Source: Massilia aurea (GTDB lineage Bacteria; Pseudomonadota; Gammaproteobacteria; Burkholderiales; Burkholderiaceae_D). Taken from it: a stretch of 64,000 nt of DNA. Both the position numbers and the translations under genes were made by a program. Below the pieces are notes generated by a model. The model was not told where the DNA came from. It did no database searches and was given only the letters and a program-made list of their open reading frames with translations. Of the stretch, positions 1-10,100 are shown one piece after another (within the stretch, counting starts at the first letter, position 1; each line of letters starts with the position of its first letter). Where the stretch lies: positions 62,001 to 126,000 of the forward strand of contig NZ_JANUGZ010000001.1 in assembly GCF_024753205.1 (NCBI RefSeq). The letters run 5' to 3'.

Positions 1-1206
1 TTTGTTGGCGTGCCCGCCGATGATGGCGATGCGCTGCACGTCCTTTGCCAGCGGCAGCACATTGCCCTTGTTCTTGAGCAGGACGATGGCTTCTTCCGCA
101 TCCGCCTGCGAAATCTTGCCATGGGCCGTGTAGTCGATGTCCTTGGCCTGGACCTTGACCGGATGATCCAGCGCGCCGTGCGCGCCCAGCGCCCACAGGA
201 TGCGGGCCACCATGTCGTCCAGGCGGGCCTGCGGCACATGGCCGTTTTCGACGGCTTCCTTCAGCGCGCCGTCGAAGTAGGGCGACTTGTCGAACGGGTA
301 GCCCGACTGCTGGTCCAGGCCCGCCAGCGCAGCCGGAATCGTCGAGTGGGCCGCGCCCCAGTCGGACATCACGTAACCCTTGTAGCCCCAGTCGCCCTTG
401 AGCACCTTGTTGAGCAGGTGGTCGTTCTCGCAGCCATACGGCCCGTTGATGCGGTTGTACGAACACATGACCGAGCCCGGGTCGCCGCGCTCGATCGCGA
501 TCTGGAACGCCAGCAGATCGGACATGCGGCCCGCGGCATCGTTGATCTTGACATTCAGGTGGTTGCGGCCCGTTTCCTGGTCGTTGTACGCGTAGTGCTT
601 GAGCGTCGAGACGACGTGGTTGGACTGCACGCCGCGAATCTGTTCGCCAGCCATGATCCCGGCCAGCAGCGGGTCTTCGCCTGTGTACTCGAAGTTGCGG
701 CCATTGCGCGGCTCGCGCGCCAGGTTCACGCTCCCGCCCAGCATCACGTTAAAGCCCGACAGGCGCGCTTCCTTGCCGATCATCGCTGCGCCTTCGAATG
801 CCAGCTGCGGATTCCAGGTGGCGGCCGTCGCAATCCCGGCCGGCAGCGATGTGCGCTCGCGCGCATCCTTGCCCGGCTGCGAGGCCACGCCGATGCCGGC
901 ATCGGTCAGCCACTGCCGCGTGATGCCCAGGCGCTCGATGCCCTTGATGAAACCGGCCGACTGGGGCAGGGCGCCGGTGGGCGCTTTCTGGCCTTTGAAT
1001 TCGGTGCCGAAGTAGCCAAACACCATGCCGATCTTTTCATCGAGCGTCATCTGGCCCACCAGTTTGGCGGCGCGCTGCTGCGCCGCATCCGGTGCAGCAG
1101 TTGGCGCTGCAGTCGGCGCAGCGGCTGGTGCAGCATGCGCCGCACCGAAGGCGAGGGCGGCGGCGAGGGCGATGGCCGAACGGCCGAAGGGCAGAGCTGG
1201 ATGCAT
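1..1206 (-). CDS. Glycoside hydrolase family 3 beta-glucosidase, N-terminal part (runs off window start)
   Basis: The first 402 codons of a secreted beta-glucosidase are visible. The start ATG at 1206 follows AAGGAG and opens a signal peptide ending near AAHA. GH3 marks are NFEYTGEDP, a KHYA segment, and MSDWGA, where Asp282 would be the catalytic nucleophile. The family hydrolyses beta-linked glucosides or xylosides in the periplasm. The gene is downstream of the symporter and receptor on the same strand, 56 bp after the symporter, so uptake and cleavage of one oligosaccharide is likely. The substrate cannot be read from the sequence. The C-terminal part of the enzyme lies outside the window. 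Confidence 0.93.
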   Translation of the reverse strand, partial: MHPALPFGRSAIALAAALAFGAAHAAPAAAPTAAPTAAPDAAQQRAAKLVGQMTLDEKIGMVFGYFGTEFKGQKAPTGALPQSAGFIKGIERLGITRQWLTDAGIGVASQPGKDARERTSLPAGIATAATWNPQLAFEGAAMIGKEARLSGFNVMLGGSVNLAREPRNGRNFEYTGEDPLLAGIMAGEQIRGVQSNHVVSTLKHYAYNDQETGRNHLNVKINDAAGRMSDLLAFQIAIERGDPGSVMCSYNRINGPYGCENDHLLNKVLKGDWGYKGYVMSDWGAAHSTIPAALAGLDQQSGYPFDKSPYFDGALKEAVENGHVPQARLDDMVARILWALGAHGALDHPVKVQAKDIDYTAHGKISQADAEEAIVLLKNKGNVLPLAKDVQRIAIIGGHANK

Positions 1207-1262
1207 GTGTGTCTCCTTGTATGTCTGTTTTTGTATTGGTACGTTGTTACCGCGGCGTGAGC

Positions 1263-2942
1263 CTACCACCACGCACTGTAGATCGCGATCAGGGCGATGC
1301 AGATGACGGTCGCGCCGAACGCGAACCCCGGCTGCACCTTGAACATCGACGCTTCGACTTCGACGCCCTTGCTCTGCTCGAGGCCGGCCTTTGGCCACAG
1401 CTTGCTGATGATGACCATGCCGACGACGACGGCGACGAACACGATCGCCATCCGGTCCACGAACGGGATCTCGTAAATGCCGGCGCTGTTTGGCACGGCA
1501 AAACCGATCGGCGCCAGGAACGACAGGTCCATCAGGCCGGGCAAAAACTTGAGGATGATCGAGCCGAGGAAGCCGCCGACCGTGGCAAACATCGCCGCGC
1601 TGGCCGTGGCCGGCCGCCAGAAGAAGCCCATCAGGAACATGGCCAGGATGCCGGGCGAGACGAAGCCCGTGTATTCCTGGATGTACTGGAAGCCGCCTTT
1701 CTTGTCGATGCCCATGAATGGGGCGATCAGCACCGCCAGCAGCATGGCCACGACCACGGTCACGCGGCCGATCCAGACCATGCGCTGTTCGGAGATGCCC
1801 TTGTTGAAGGCTTTCTTGTGGATGTCGAAGGTGTAGATGGTGGCGATGCTGTTGGCCTTGCCGGCCAGCGAAGCGACCACGGCCGCTGTCAGCGCGGCAA
1901 ACGCGATGCCTTTCAGGCCCGTCGGCAGCAGCGTGAGCAGCACCGGGTAGGCGCGGTCCGGGTTGACGTCGGCGCCCACGCCCATCGATGCGCCCAGCAC
2001 GCCCTGCTGGTGCAGCACGAACGCGGCGATGCCCGGCAGGACGACGATCACCGGCATCAGGAGCTTGAGGCCAGCCGCGAACAGGATGCCCTTGCGCGCC
2101 GTGTGCAGGTCGGCGCCCAGCGCGCGCTGGATGATGTACTGGTTGCAGCCCCAGTAGTTCAGGTTCACGATCAGCATGCCGCCGATCAGGATCGATACGC
2201 CAGGCAGGTCAAGGTAATTCGGATTGTCACGCGTGAGCACCATGTCGAAGTGATCCGGCGCCACGCCCAGCAGGTGGTTGAAGCCGGCCATCACGCCGCC
2301 CCCGCCATTGTTCTGCGCGACCAGGTCGAGTGCGAGCCAGGTGGTCACGAGGCCGCCGAGCACCAGGCACAGGACCTGGATCACGTCGGTGTAGCCGATG
2401 ACCTTCATGCCACCCAGCGTGATGATGACGGCGAACACGGCCAGGAACACCATGCAGGTCCAGACGTCGATGCCGGCGATGGCGCCGATGGCCAGCGCGC
2501 CCAGGTACAGGATCGAGGTCAGGTTGACGATGACGTACAGCGACAGCCAGAACAGCGCCATGACGGTGGAAACGGTGCTGCCGTAACGCTGTTCGAGAAA
2601 CTGGGGCATCGTGTAGATGCGGTTGCGGCGGTAGATCGGCATGAAGAACACGGCCACCAGGATCAGCGTGAACGCGCCCATCAGTTCATAGACGGCAATC
2701 GCCATGCCCATCTTGAAGCCCGAGCCGCTCATGCCGATGAACTGCTCGGCCGAGATGTTCGACGCGATCATCGAGGCGCCGATGGCCCACCAGGTCAGCG
2801 AGCCCTCGGCCAGGAAGTAGTCGTGCGAGGCGGAGGCCGAGCGCTGCTTGCGCTTGTAGACCCAGAAGCCGTAGCCGGCCACGATGATGAAGTAGACAAA
2901 AAAGACGAACGTGTCCAGCGACGAAAAAGTCGAGCTTTGCAT
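1263..2942 (-). CDS. SSS-family sodium/sugar symporter, vSGLT-like
   Basis: This 559-residue inner-membrane protein of about 14 hydrophobic segments closely resembles the Vibrio sodium/galactose transporter vSGLT. Shared stretches include ASNISAEQFIGMSGSG near residues 60-75 and WGCNQYIIQRALGA near 265. The family couples Na+ entry to uptake of a monosaccharide such as galactose or glucose. It lies between the TonB-dependent receptor and the GH3 enzyme, so it probably imports the sugar released in the periplasm. A strong hairpin separates it from the receptor gene, so it may be expressed by read-through or from its own weak promoter. AGGA lies about 10 bases before the ATG. Confidence 0.92.
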   Translation of the reverse strand: MQSSTFSSLDTFVFFVYFIIVAGYGFWVYKRKQRSASASHDYFLAEGSLTWWAIGASMIASNISAEQFIGMSGSGFKMGMAIAVYELMGAFTLILVAVFFMPIYRRNRIYTMPQFLEQRYGSTVSTVMALFWLSLYVIVNLTSILYLGALAIGAIAGIDVWTCMVFLAVFAVIITLGGMKVIGYTDVIQVLCLVLGGLVTTWLALDLVAQNNGGGGVMAGFNHLLGVAPDHFDMVLTRDNPNYLDLPGVSILIGGMLIVNLNYWGCNQYIIQRALGADLHTARKGILFAAGLKLLMPVIVVLPGIAAFVLHQQGVLGASMGVGADVNPDRAYPVLLTLLPTGLKGIAFAALTAAVVASLAGKANSIATIYTFDIHKKAFNKGISEQRMVWIGRVTVVVAMLLAVLIAPFMGIDKKGGFQYIQEYTGFVSPGILAMFLMGFFWRPATASAAMFATVGGFLGSIILKFLPGLMDLSFLAPIGFAVPNSAGIYEIPFVDRMAIVFVAVVVGMVIISKLWPKAGLEQSKGVEVEASMFKVQPGFAFGATVICIALIAIYSAWW

Positions 2943-2964
2943 TGGTCGGGTTTTCCTGGAAAAG

Positions 2965-3009
2965 CAAAAAGCCCGCTGACCTGCCGCGCGGGGCGGCAGG
3001 TCAGCGGGC
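2965..3009 (-). terminator. Rho-independent terminator after the TonB receptor gene
   Basis: A perfect 17-bp stem (2971-2987 with 2993-3009) and 5-nt loop are followed on the minus strand by TTTTTGCTTTT. It sits between the receptor stop codon and the symporter start, so it should reduce transcription into the symporter and glucosidase genes. Confidence 0.9.
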
Positions 3010-3032
3010 GTCGGGATTACATCGGCATCGAC

Positions 3033-6029
3033 TTAGAACGACACGCCCAGACGCACACTGTAGCGCGGACCGCTGACGAACCAGGCACGGCCCTTGTCGC
3101 CGATGTGGTGCGTCATGATCTGCTTGTACTTCGCGTCGGTCAGGTTGGTGCCCTGGAAGTCGAGGCGGAAGTTCTCGTTGAACTTGTAGCTGACGCCGCC
3201 ATCAAGCTGACCGTAGTCGTCGGCCCAGATCGGCAAGCCCCAGGCGATGACGTTCTGGCCGAATGTCGCGCTGTTCGGATTGGTATCGACACCGTTCGTG
3301 CCGTTGGTGCCATTGTTGTTGACACCAAGCAGGCTCTTCGAACGCCAGCTGTAGGCCAGACGCGCCGACCAGGGGCCCTTGTCATACAGTGCGGCCAGAT
3401 TGAACGAATTGCGTGACAGGTAGTCGAGCGGCAGGTTGCCGAAGGTGCGGCCATCGGTGTCGCAACCGTTGATGTTCAGGTTGATATTGGCCGCGCCCGT
3501 GACATTGCTGCAGTATTCCGAGAAGACCGGGTTGTACAACTCGCGCTTGCTCTTGACGTGCGTGTAGTTGGCCTGCACACCAAAACCTGACAACCAGCCT
3601 GGCAACTTGTCGAAGTACTGCTGGTACGCCATCTCAATACCACGCGCCGTACCGCGGGCGCCGTTCACTGGGGTAGCAACATTGAAATCGATTGCACGGC
3701 CGGCCGTATCGGTTAGCTGATAGCTTGCGTTCTGCTTGATGATGATGTCTTTCAGGCGCTTGTCGAACACGGCAAAGGTCAGCGAACCGGCCTGGGCGAA
3801 GTACCATTCCGCCGTCAGGTCCATATTGCGCGAAGTGACCGGGCGAAGCAGAGGATTGCCAACCGATTCGCCCGTATGGCCGACCGACGTCACGTTGGTG
3901 ACTTGTGCGGCACCAGTGCCGGTGGTCGAACTGGTCACGCTCTGGCTCAGTGTCGTATAGGCCTGCAGCTGGCCGAAGTCAGGTCGCGACATGCCCTTGC
4001 CGAGCGCAAAGCGGAATTGCAGCTGATCGGTTGCCTTCATGCGCAGGTTCAAGCTCGGCAACCAGTTGTGGTAGCTATTCTCGTAGTCCTCGCGCGCAGC
4101 GAATGGCGCGATGACCGGTACGCCCAGACCAGTGGTCCCGCCCGGTGGAATGGTGAACGTGGAGTTGTACACCGTGTAGCCGAACGACTTGTTGTCGGTC
4201 TTGACATAGCGGACGCCTACATTACCGTCGATCGGCATGCGCAAGTCATCAAAAGCAAAGCGCAGCTGCGTGTAGAGCGCCTTGGTCTTCTCGGCTTGCT
4301 CGTTGTCGCCTGACGGATTGGCTTCGCCGAATACGGCTGCTTTCCAGGGAGTGCAGGTATTACCTGCCTGCGTGCACAGTACGTCGTGGAAGCTGTGCAG
4401 ATTGGCGTACGTGCCCGGATAGCCAGTAGTGAGTTCCTTGGCCGGGAACACGATCGCCGGGACGCTGGCATCGCCGTTGAAGAAGTTCGGGAAGTTGTTG
4501 ACCGTGGTCGGCGCGTTGAAACGCGGGTCGCTTAGCGTAGCGAGCTGATTGATTTGCCATGGCATCATCCAGCGTTGCGAGATACCAACCCAGTTGTAGC
4601 TTGGGTTGGAGTTGATGGTCTTGGCATCGCGGTCGGTCAGACGTACGCCAAAGCGAATGTCACGCAGCACCGGATGATCGAACTCGTACTTGACGTCGCC
4701 TTTCCAGGCTTTTTGCTCGGTCACGCTGCGGTCGCGGTGTTCTTGGGTAAAGGCCCAGAAATAGTTGGCCGGGTCGCTCATTCGCGCTGCCTCGGCGGCG
4801 TTGAACAGGATGTTCGGATGGCTGCCCGTCAGATCCAGGTTCAGCGACGGCACCAGTGTGCCTAGCGCCACGGTCGAGTCGAATCCTTCCGACTTTGCCT
4901 TGACGTGCTGGATATCCGAAGTGAACGTCAAGTTCGGGCTTGGCTTCCATTCGATGTTCCAGGCAACGTCGGTGGTCGACGAGTCGCGCGTCGAGGTGCG
5001 GCTGTTGTTGGCGTACTCGATGGCGCCATCGGTCGGGTTGGTGATCTGGCCGCTCAGGAACGCGCCGTTCGCGTCGTAGACACCATTGCTGACACGCAGA
5101 TTGGTCGGGGTGCCTTCAGCCGAGAACAGGGCGTTCTCGTCCCACTGCATGTCGTACTTCGATTTGAAGTACGTGATGTGGCTGCGCAGGGTGTTGTCGA
5201 GCTTCCACTGCAGTGCCGCGTAGGCGCCCTGGCGCTTGCGCTCGAAGTCCAGCGTGCGCCACTGCGCGCCTTTTGGAATCCAGACCGTGCGGCCCGGCTC
5301 GGCGTTGGCCACCGGGTAGTACGGCTCGACCTGGAAGGCGTCGGTACGGGTGTTGCTGTTCGAACTGGCGAAGTTGACCAAGGCGCCGAATTCGCCCATG
5401 GCAGTTTTCCAGCGGTTCGAGTACATGAACGAGCCGGCCGGGTCCTTCTTCTTGTTCAGTTCGGTGTACGTGCCTTCGACGCTGCCCGAAATGCGCTGGC
5501 CCTTGATGTCGAACGGCAGCGCGGTGCGCAGGTTGACCAGGCCCGAGATGCCGCCTTCGATCTGTTCGGCGGACGGGTTCTTGTAGACGTCGACGCCGGC
5601 CATCAGCTCTGGCGGGACATCCTCGAAGCTCAGTGCGCGGCCGCCATTGGACGAGAACGAATCGCGGCCATTGAGTTCCGAGCGCACCCAGGTCAGGCCA
5701 CGGATCGATACGCCCGAGCCTTCGACCGAGAAGTGTTCCGGGTCGGAGCGCGACATGGTGCGGTCGATGGTGACGCCAGGGATGCGTTGCAGGACTTCGG
5801 TGATCGATTTATCGGGCAGTTTGCCGATATCGTCGGCGACGATCGAATCGACGACCTCGTCCGAATTCCGCTTGAGTTGCTGTGCGCTGTTGAGTGCGGC
5901 ACGTTGCCCGGTGATTTTGACGACCTGCGCTTCGGCAGGGGCCGGGGCGGCTTCCTGGGCAAACGCTGCGGACAACCAGCACAGGTGTGCCACGCCCACG
6001 GCAATCGCCGATCGATTCAGATGCTTCAT
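3033..6029 (-). CDS. TonB-dependent outer-membrane receptor, carbohydrate type
   Basis: The protein has 998 residues from ATG 6029, which follows GGAGACAACAGA. It has a signal peptide cut after AAFA, a probable TonB box near VVKITGQR, a plug domain with IPGVTIDR and GVSIRGL, and a 22-strand-type beta-barrel ending in the hydrophobic SVRLGVSF. This receptor type, with the NGRDSFSSNGGRALSFEDVP region, is common next to glycoside hydrolases in Xanthomonadales and Massilia. It should move oligosaccharides across the outer membrane using TonB energy. An upstream in-frame ATG at 6146 would put a hydrophilic stretch before the signal peptide and was not chosen. An operator-like inverted repeat lies in its promoter. 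Confidence 0.93.
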   Translation of the reverse strand: MKHLNRSAIAVGVAHLCWLSAAFAQEAAPAPAEAQVVKITGQRAALNSAQQLKRNSDEVVDSIVADDIGKLPDKSITEVLQRIPGVTIDRTMSRSDPEHFSVEGSGVSIRGLTWVRSELNGRDSFSSNGGRALSFEDVPPELMAGVDVYKNPSAEQIEGGISGLVNLRTALPFDIKGQRISGSVEGTYTELNKKKDPAGSFMYSNRWKTAMGEFGALVNFASSNSNTRTDAFQVEPYYPVANAEPGRTVWIPKGAQWRTLDFERKRQGAYAALQWKLDNTLRSHITYFKSKYDMQWDENALFSAEGTPTNLRVSNGVYDANGAFLSGQITNPTDGAIEYANNSRTSTRDSSTTDVAWNIEWKPSPNLTFTSDIQHVKAKSEGFDSTVALGTLVPSLNLDLTGSHPNILFNAAEAARMSDPANYFWAFTQEHRDRSVTEQKAWKGDVKYEFDHPVLRDIRFGVRLTDRDAKTINSNPSYNWVGISQRWMMPWQINQLATLSDPRFNAPTTVNNFPNFFNGDASVPAIVFPAKELTTGYPGTYANLHSFHDVLCTQAGNTCTPWKAAVFGEANPSGDNEQAEKTKALYTQLRFAFDDLRMPIDGNVGVRYVKTDNKSFGYTVYNSTFTIPPGGTTGLGVPVIAPFAAREDYENSYHNWLPSLNLRMKATDQLQFRFALGKGMSRPDFGQLQAYTTLSQSVTSSTTGTGAAQVTNVTSVGHTGESVGNPLLRPVTSRNMDLTAEWYFAQAGSLTFAVFDKRLKDIIIKQNASYQLTDTAGRAIDFNVATPVNGARGTARGIEMAYQQYFDKLPGWLSGFGVQANYTHVKSKRELYNPVFSEYCSNVTGAANINLNINGCDTDGRTFGNLPLDYLSRNSFNLAALYDKGPWSARLAYSWRSKSLLGVNNNGTNGTNGVDTNPNSATFGQNVIAWGLPIWADDYGQLDGGVSYKFNENFRLDFQGTNLTDAKYKQIMTHHIGDKGRAWFVSGPRYSVRLGVSF

Positions 6030-6134
6030 TCTGTTGTCTCCGTCTTTGTTGTGAAGAGCCCATCTGCCGGGACTCTCTGCTGGAAATACCGTGCTCGTCA
6101 GGGGCGTAGGGGCGGCGTCCATGCAAGCTGTAAA

Positions 6135-6162
6135 ATAATATAACACTAAATGTTAGGCGCAA
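6135..6162 (-). promoter_or_regulatory. Putative promoter of the TonB receptor gene with operator between -35 and -10
   Basis: Read on the minus strand, TTGCGC (6162-6157) and TATTAT (6140-6135) are 16 bp apart. The inverted repeat TAACA-TTTAG-TGTTA (6141-6155) fills the spacer almost exactly, the place where a repressor blocks RNA polymerase. The start codon is about 105 bp downstream. The regulator is not in the window. Confidence 0.55.
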
Positions 6163-6183
6163 CCATTTTTTGTTATGGCCTGT

Positions 6184-6195
6184 TGGTAAATACCA
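6184..6195. promoter_or_regulatory. Inverted repeat TGGTA-AA-TACCA upstream of the receptor promoter
   Basis: A perfect 5-bp inverted repeat with a 2-bp centre lies about 25 bp upstream of the proposed -35. TGGTA/TACCA half-sites are seen in some LacI-family sugar operators, which would fit the neighbouring carbohydrate genes. This is inference from spacing and context. Confidence 0.35.
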
Positions 6196-6466
6196 TTTTT
6201 GCTACATAGCACTTGACGCGGTCGCGTCGTTTGATGTGAATAGGGTAAGGAGCGTGGTGGATGCATGCCCGGCTGACGCTGAGCAATTGCGCGATACGTG
6301 GCAGCGATTTCCGACGTGAGAGTCGCAATTTTGACGCGCTTCTGCAACGCGCGCGAAGGCAGGCTACACTAGCGCCGCCTGGTGGTTGTTAGCCGCGAAA
6401 AAGCGGGGCGGAAACAGTAAAAATGTCGATAAAACCGTCAATTTGGCGGCCAGACAGTCTTTACAT

Positions 6467-6500
6467 CCGCTTTTGACGAAAATATTCGTCATAAAAGCGG
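6467..6500. repeat. Imperfect 13-15 bp inverted repeat
   Basis: CCGCTTTTGACGA (6467-6479) pairs with TCGTCATAAAAGCGG (6486-6500) with one small bulge around AAATAT. There is no run of T after either side. It could be an operator or an RNA structure upstream of the lipoprotein gene. Confidence 0.5.
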
Positions 6501-6615
6501 GTCAAAACTCACGGAATGTCACCCTTTGCGAACGGCTGTGCGTAAAATACTTATTCAAGTAGTTCCGCATTTCCGCTATATTTTCAGTTGTATCTCTAAG
6601 TCAATGGATATTGCA

Positions 6616-6966
6616 ATGATTCACATCAAACAAACAGCACTTACTCTGCGCAATGCAGCCATCGTAGCGACCGCCGTATTCGCTCTGGCCGCGTGCCAGA
6701 AAAAGGAAGCGACCGCGCCGGTGCAGACGCCGGACGTCGCCGGTCCGAATGGCGCAGCCATTGATCCGCACGCAGGCCTGAAATCCGAATCGGCTACCGC
6801 CCCAGCGGCCGTGCCGGAAACCGGTCCTGCCGAAGGCGGTACCGCGATCGGCGGCATGGTTGCCGGCCAGGATGCAGACTCGAACAAACCCCGCGACAGC
6901 GGTGCTTCAGAACCAACGGGTGGCGATGGCGCCACCACGCAGGCAGCGACGCCGCCAGCAAAATAA
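6616..6966 (+). CDS. Small Ala/Pro/Gly-rich lipoprotein of unknown function
   Basis: From ATG 6616 the product is 116 residues. An alternative ATG lies at 6604, and neither has a strong ribosome binding site. A hydrophobic signal ends in the lipobox LAAC followed by QKKE, so it should be a lipid-anchored envelope protein. The rest is low-complexity and probably disordered (many A, P, G, T, E), with no domain I recognise. It precedes the formate dehydrogenase operon but a hairpin at 7035-7056 separates them. Whether it has any link to that operon is unknown. Confidence 0.7.
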   Translation: MIHIKQTALTLRNAAIVATAVFALAACQKKEATAPVQTPDVAGPNGAAIDPHAGLKSESATAPAAVPETGPAEGGTAIGGMVAGQDADSNKPRDSGASEPTGGDGATTQAATPPAK

Positions 6967-7034
6967 TTGCTGGCGAGTCCAACGGCGCGCACACCGGCGC
7001 ATGGTGGCTCCGGTAACGGTCAGGATGGAAAGAA

Positions 7035-7066
7035 AGCCAGGGCGACGACCCTGGCTGGCTCCATTT
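7035..7066 (+). terminator. Hairpin between lipoprotein gene and formate dehydrogenase operon
   Basis: AGCCAGGG (7035-7042) pairs with CCCTGGCT (7049-7056), followed after several bases by a short ATTTT. It is a weak terminator or attenuator candidate; the T run is short and displaced. Confidence 0.45.
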
Positions 7067-7102
7067 TGATGTGCGCAATCCATTACTAGCAGGAGAATCT
7101 AG

Positions 7103-10100
7103 ATGGGCATGAACAGAAGGCAGTTCCTCCGCGCAAGCGGTGCGGGACTTGCCGCCTCCACCATCGTCGCGCTCGGCTTCTCGCCGTTGCCGGCGATGGC
7201 AGAGACGCGGCACTATAAATTGGCGAAAGCCAAGGAGACGCGCAACACGTGTCCATACTGCTCGGTGGGCTGCGGCCTGCTGATGTACAGTCTGGGCGAC
7301 GGCGCAAAGAACGTTACCTCGGACATCATCCACATTGAAGGCGACCCGGATCACCCGGTCAATCGCGGTACGCTGTGCCCGAAAGGCGCCGGCTTGCTCG
7401 ACTTCATCCATTCGCCGAACCGTCTCAAGTTCCCGGAAATCCGCGAACCTGGCACCAACGAATGGAAACGCGTTTCCTGGGATGAGGCAATGACGCGCCT
7501 GGCCGGCCTGATGAAGGCTGACCGCGATGCGAACTTCATTCCGACCAACGCCGAAGGCCAGCTGGTCAATCGCTGGACGAGCACGGGTATGCTGTGCGCG
7601 TCCGCGTCGAGCAACGAAACGGGCTACATCACGCACAAAGCGATGCGTTCGATGGGCATGCTCGTATTCGATAACCAGGCTCGCGTTTGACACGGACCTA
7701 CGGTGGCCGGTCTGGCCCCGACGTTCGGACGAGGAGCGATGACCAACCATTGGGTTGACATCAAGAATGCCGATGTTGTACTGATCATGGGCGGCAATGC
7801 CGCTGAAGCACACCCATGCGGTTTTAAATGGGTTATTGAAGCAAAGCATCACAATAAAGCCAAGCTGGTCGTGGTCGACCCACGCTTTACGCGTTCGGCC
7901 GCCATGAGCGACTATTACGCACCGATCCGCGCTGGCTCGGACATCGCCTTCCTGGGCGGCGTCCTGAACTATCTGCTGACCAACAACAAGATCCAGACCG
8001 AATACGTCCGGAGCTACACCAACGCCCCGTTCATCGTGAACGAAGGCTTTGACTTCCAGGACGGTCTGTTCTCGGGCTACGACGAAGCCAAGCGTCGCTA
8101 CAGCAATGAAAGCTGGGGCTACGAAATGGGTGACGACGGTTACGCCAAGGTCGATCCGACCATGGAGCACCCGCGTTGCGTGCTGCAAGTGATGAAGCGC
8201 CATTATTCGCGCTACACGCCTGAGCAGGTCAGCAAGATCACCGGTACCCCGGTCAAGCAATTCCTGAAGGTCTGCGAATACATCGCCTCGACTGCCCAGC
8301 CGGGCCGTGCGATGACGATCCTGTACGCACTGGGCTGGACCCAGCACAGCCAGGGTAGCCAGATCATCCGTACCGGCGCGATCATGCAGCTGCTCCTGGG
8401 TAACGTCGGTATCGCCGGCGGTGGCCTGAATGCACTGCGCGGTCACTCCAACATCCAGGGTCTGACCGACCTGGGTCTGCTGTCGAACTCGCTGCCGGGC
8501 TATCTGTCGCTGGCAACCGACAAGGAGCAGGACCTCGAGACGTACTACAAGCCGCGCGCACTGAAGCCTTTGCGTCCGAACCAGATGAGCTACTGGCAGA
8601 ACTATCCCAAGTTCTTCGTCAGCCTGCAAAAAGCCTGGTGGGGCGATGCCGCGACCAAAGAGAACAACTGGGCCTTCGACTACTTGCCGAAAATCGACAA
8701 GCTGTACGACGTGCTGCAGGCGTTTGAATTGATGGGTCAGGGTAAATTGAACGGTTACATCTGCCAGGGCTTCAACCCGGTCGGATCGTTCCCGAACAAG
8801 AAGAAGATAATCGCCGGTCTGTCGAAGCTGAAGTTCCTGGTGACGATGGATCCTTTGAACACCGAAACGTCCGAGTTCTGGAAGAACTTCGGCGAGTCGA
8901 ACGACGTCGATCCAAGCAAGATCCAGACGACCGTGTTCCGCCTGCCGACGACGTGCTTCGCCGAGGAAGACGGTTCGCTGTCGAACTCGAGCCGGTGGCT
9001 GCAGTGGCACTGGAAGGGCGCTGAAGCGCCGTACGAGTGCAAGCCGGACATCGAGATCATCGCTGACCTGTTCTCGCGCATGAAGAACCTCTATCTGAAA
9101 GATGGCGGTGCATTCTCGGATCCGATCACCAAGCTGTCGTGGCCGTACAAGATTCCGCACAGCCCTTCTGCCGAAGAGCTGGCCAAGGAATTCAACGGTA
9201 AGGCGCTCGCTGACATCTATGACGCAAAAGATCCGACCAAGCTCATCCTGAAGGCAGGCGAGCAGGTGCCGGGCTTTGGCGTGCTGCGCGACGATGGCAG
9301 TACCGCGAGCGGTTGCTGGGTGTATGCCGGCGCATGGACGCAGGCAGGCAACCAGATGGCGCGCCGCGACAATGCAGACCCGTACAACATCGGACAAACG
9401 CTGGGTTGGGCCTGGGCCTGGCCGGCGAACCGCCGCGTGCTGTACAACGCTGCCTCGACCGATCCAAAGACGGGCAAGCCGTGGAATCCTGCGCTGAACC
9501 TGATCTCTTGGAATGGTACGGCCTGGACTGGTTCGGATATTCCGGACATCCGTCCTGACGCCGATCCGGCCGAAGAGAATCGTACGCAGCCGTTCATCAT
9601 GACGTCTGAAGGCGTGGCGCGTCTGTTCGCACCGACCGGCATGGCCGAAGGTCCGCTGCCGGAGCACTACGAGCCGTTCGAATCGCCGTTCCCGGTCAAT
9701 CCGATGCACCCGAAAAACCCGCTTGCCCGCGCCAATCCGGCGGCCCGCGTGTTCAAGGGCGACATGGAAGCGTTCGGTACGGCCAAAGACTTCCCGTACG
9801 TCGCGACCAGCTACCGCTTGACCGAGCACTTCCACTACTGGACCAAGAACGTTGTTTCCAACGCGATTATCCAGCCACAGCAGTTCGTGGAAATCGGTGA
9901 AGAGCTGGCCAAGGCCAAGGGCATCACGAATGGCGATATGGTCAAGGTGTCGTCGATGCGCGGCTTCATCAAGGCCAAGTGCCTGGTGACCAAGCGTATT
10001 CCGCAACTCGATTGCGATGGCATGAAGGTCGATACAGTGGGTCTGCCGAACCACTGGGGCTTTGTCGGTGTGGCCAAGCCGGGCTTCCTGGTCAATACGC

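Larger units (their letters stand above)
6030..6615. other. Intergenic region between receptor gene and lipoprotein gene
   Basis: This 586-bp divergent region holds the receptor promoter and the TGGTA repeat. It also holds a long imperfect inverted repeat at 6467-6500 (arms CCGCTTTTGACGA and TCGTCATAAAAGCGG). No convincing gene is present; a 64-codon minus frame near 6153-6347 has no recognisable content. Confidence 0.6.

Noticed and set aside
1092..3416. Long plus-strand open frame opposite the symporter
   Set aside because: His/Arg/Asp-rich composition typical of antisense frames; the minus strand encodes a clear vSGLT-like protein.
6153..6347. 64-codon minus frame upstream of the TonB receptor
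   Set aside because: It overlaps the proposed promoter and has no protein-like features.
7688..7690. UGA in the formate dehydrogenase gene as a nonsense mutation
   Set aside because: The position matches the selenocysteine of FdnG/FdoG, the frame continues with full similarity, a SECIS-like hairpin follows, and selA, selB and selC are in the same locus.
6794..10054. Long minus-strand open frame opposite the formate dehydrogenase genes
   Set aside because: It mirrors high-GC codon bias of the real gene, has no family features and no upstream ribosome binding site.
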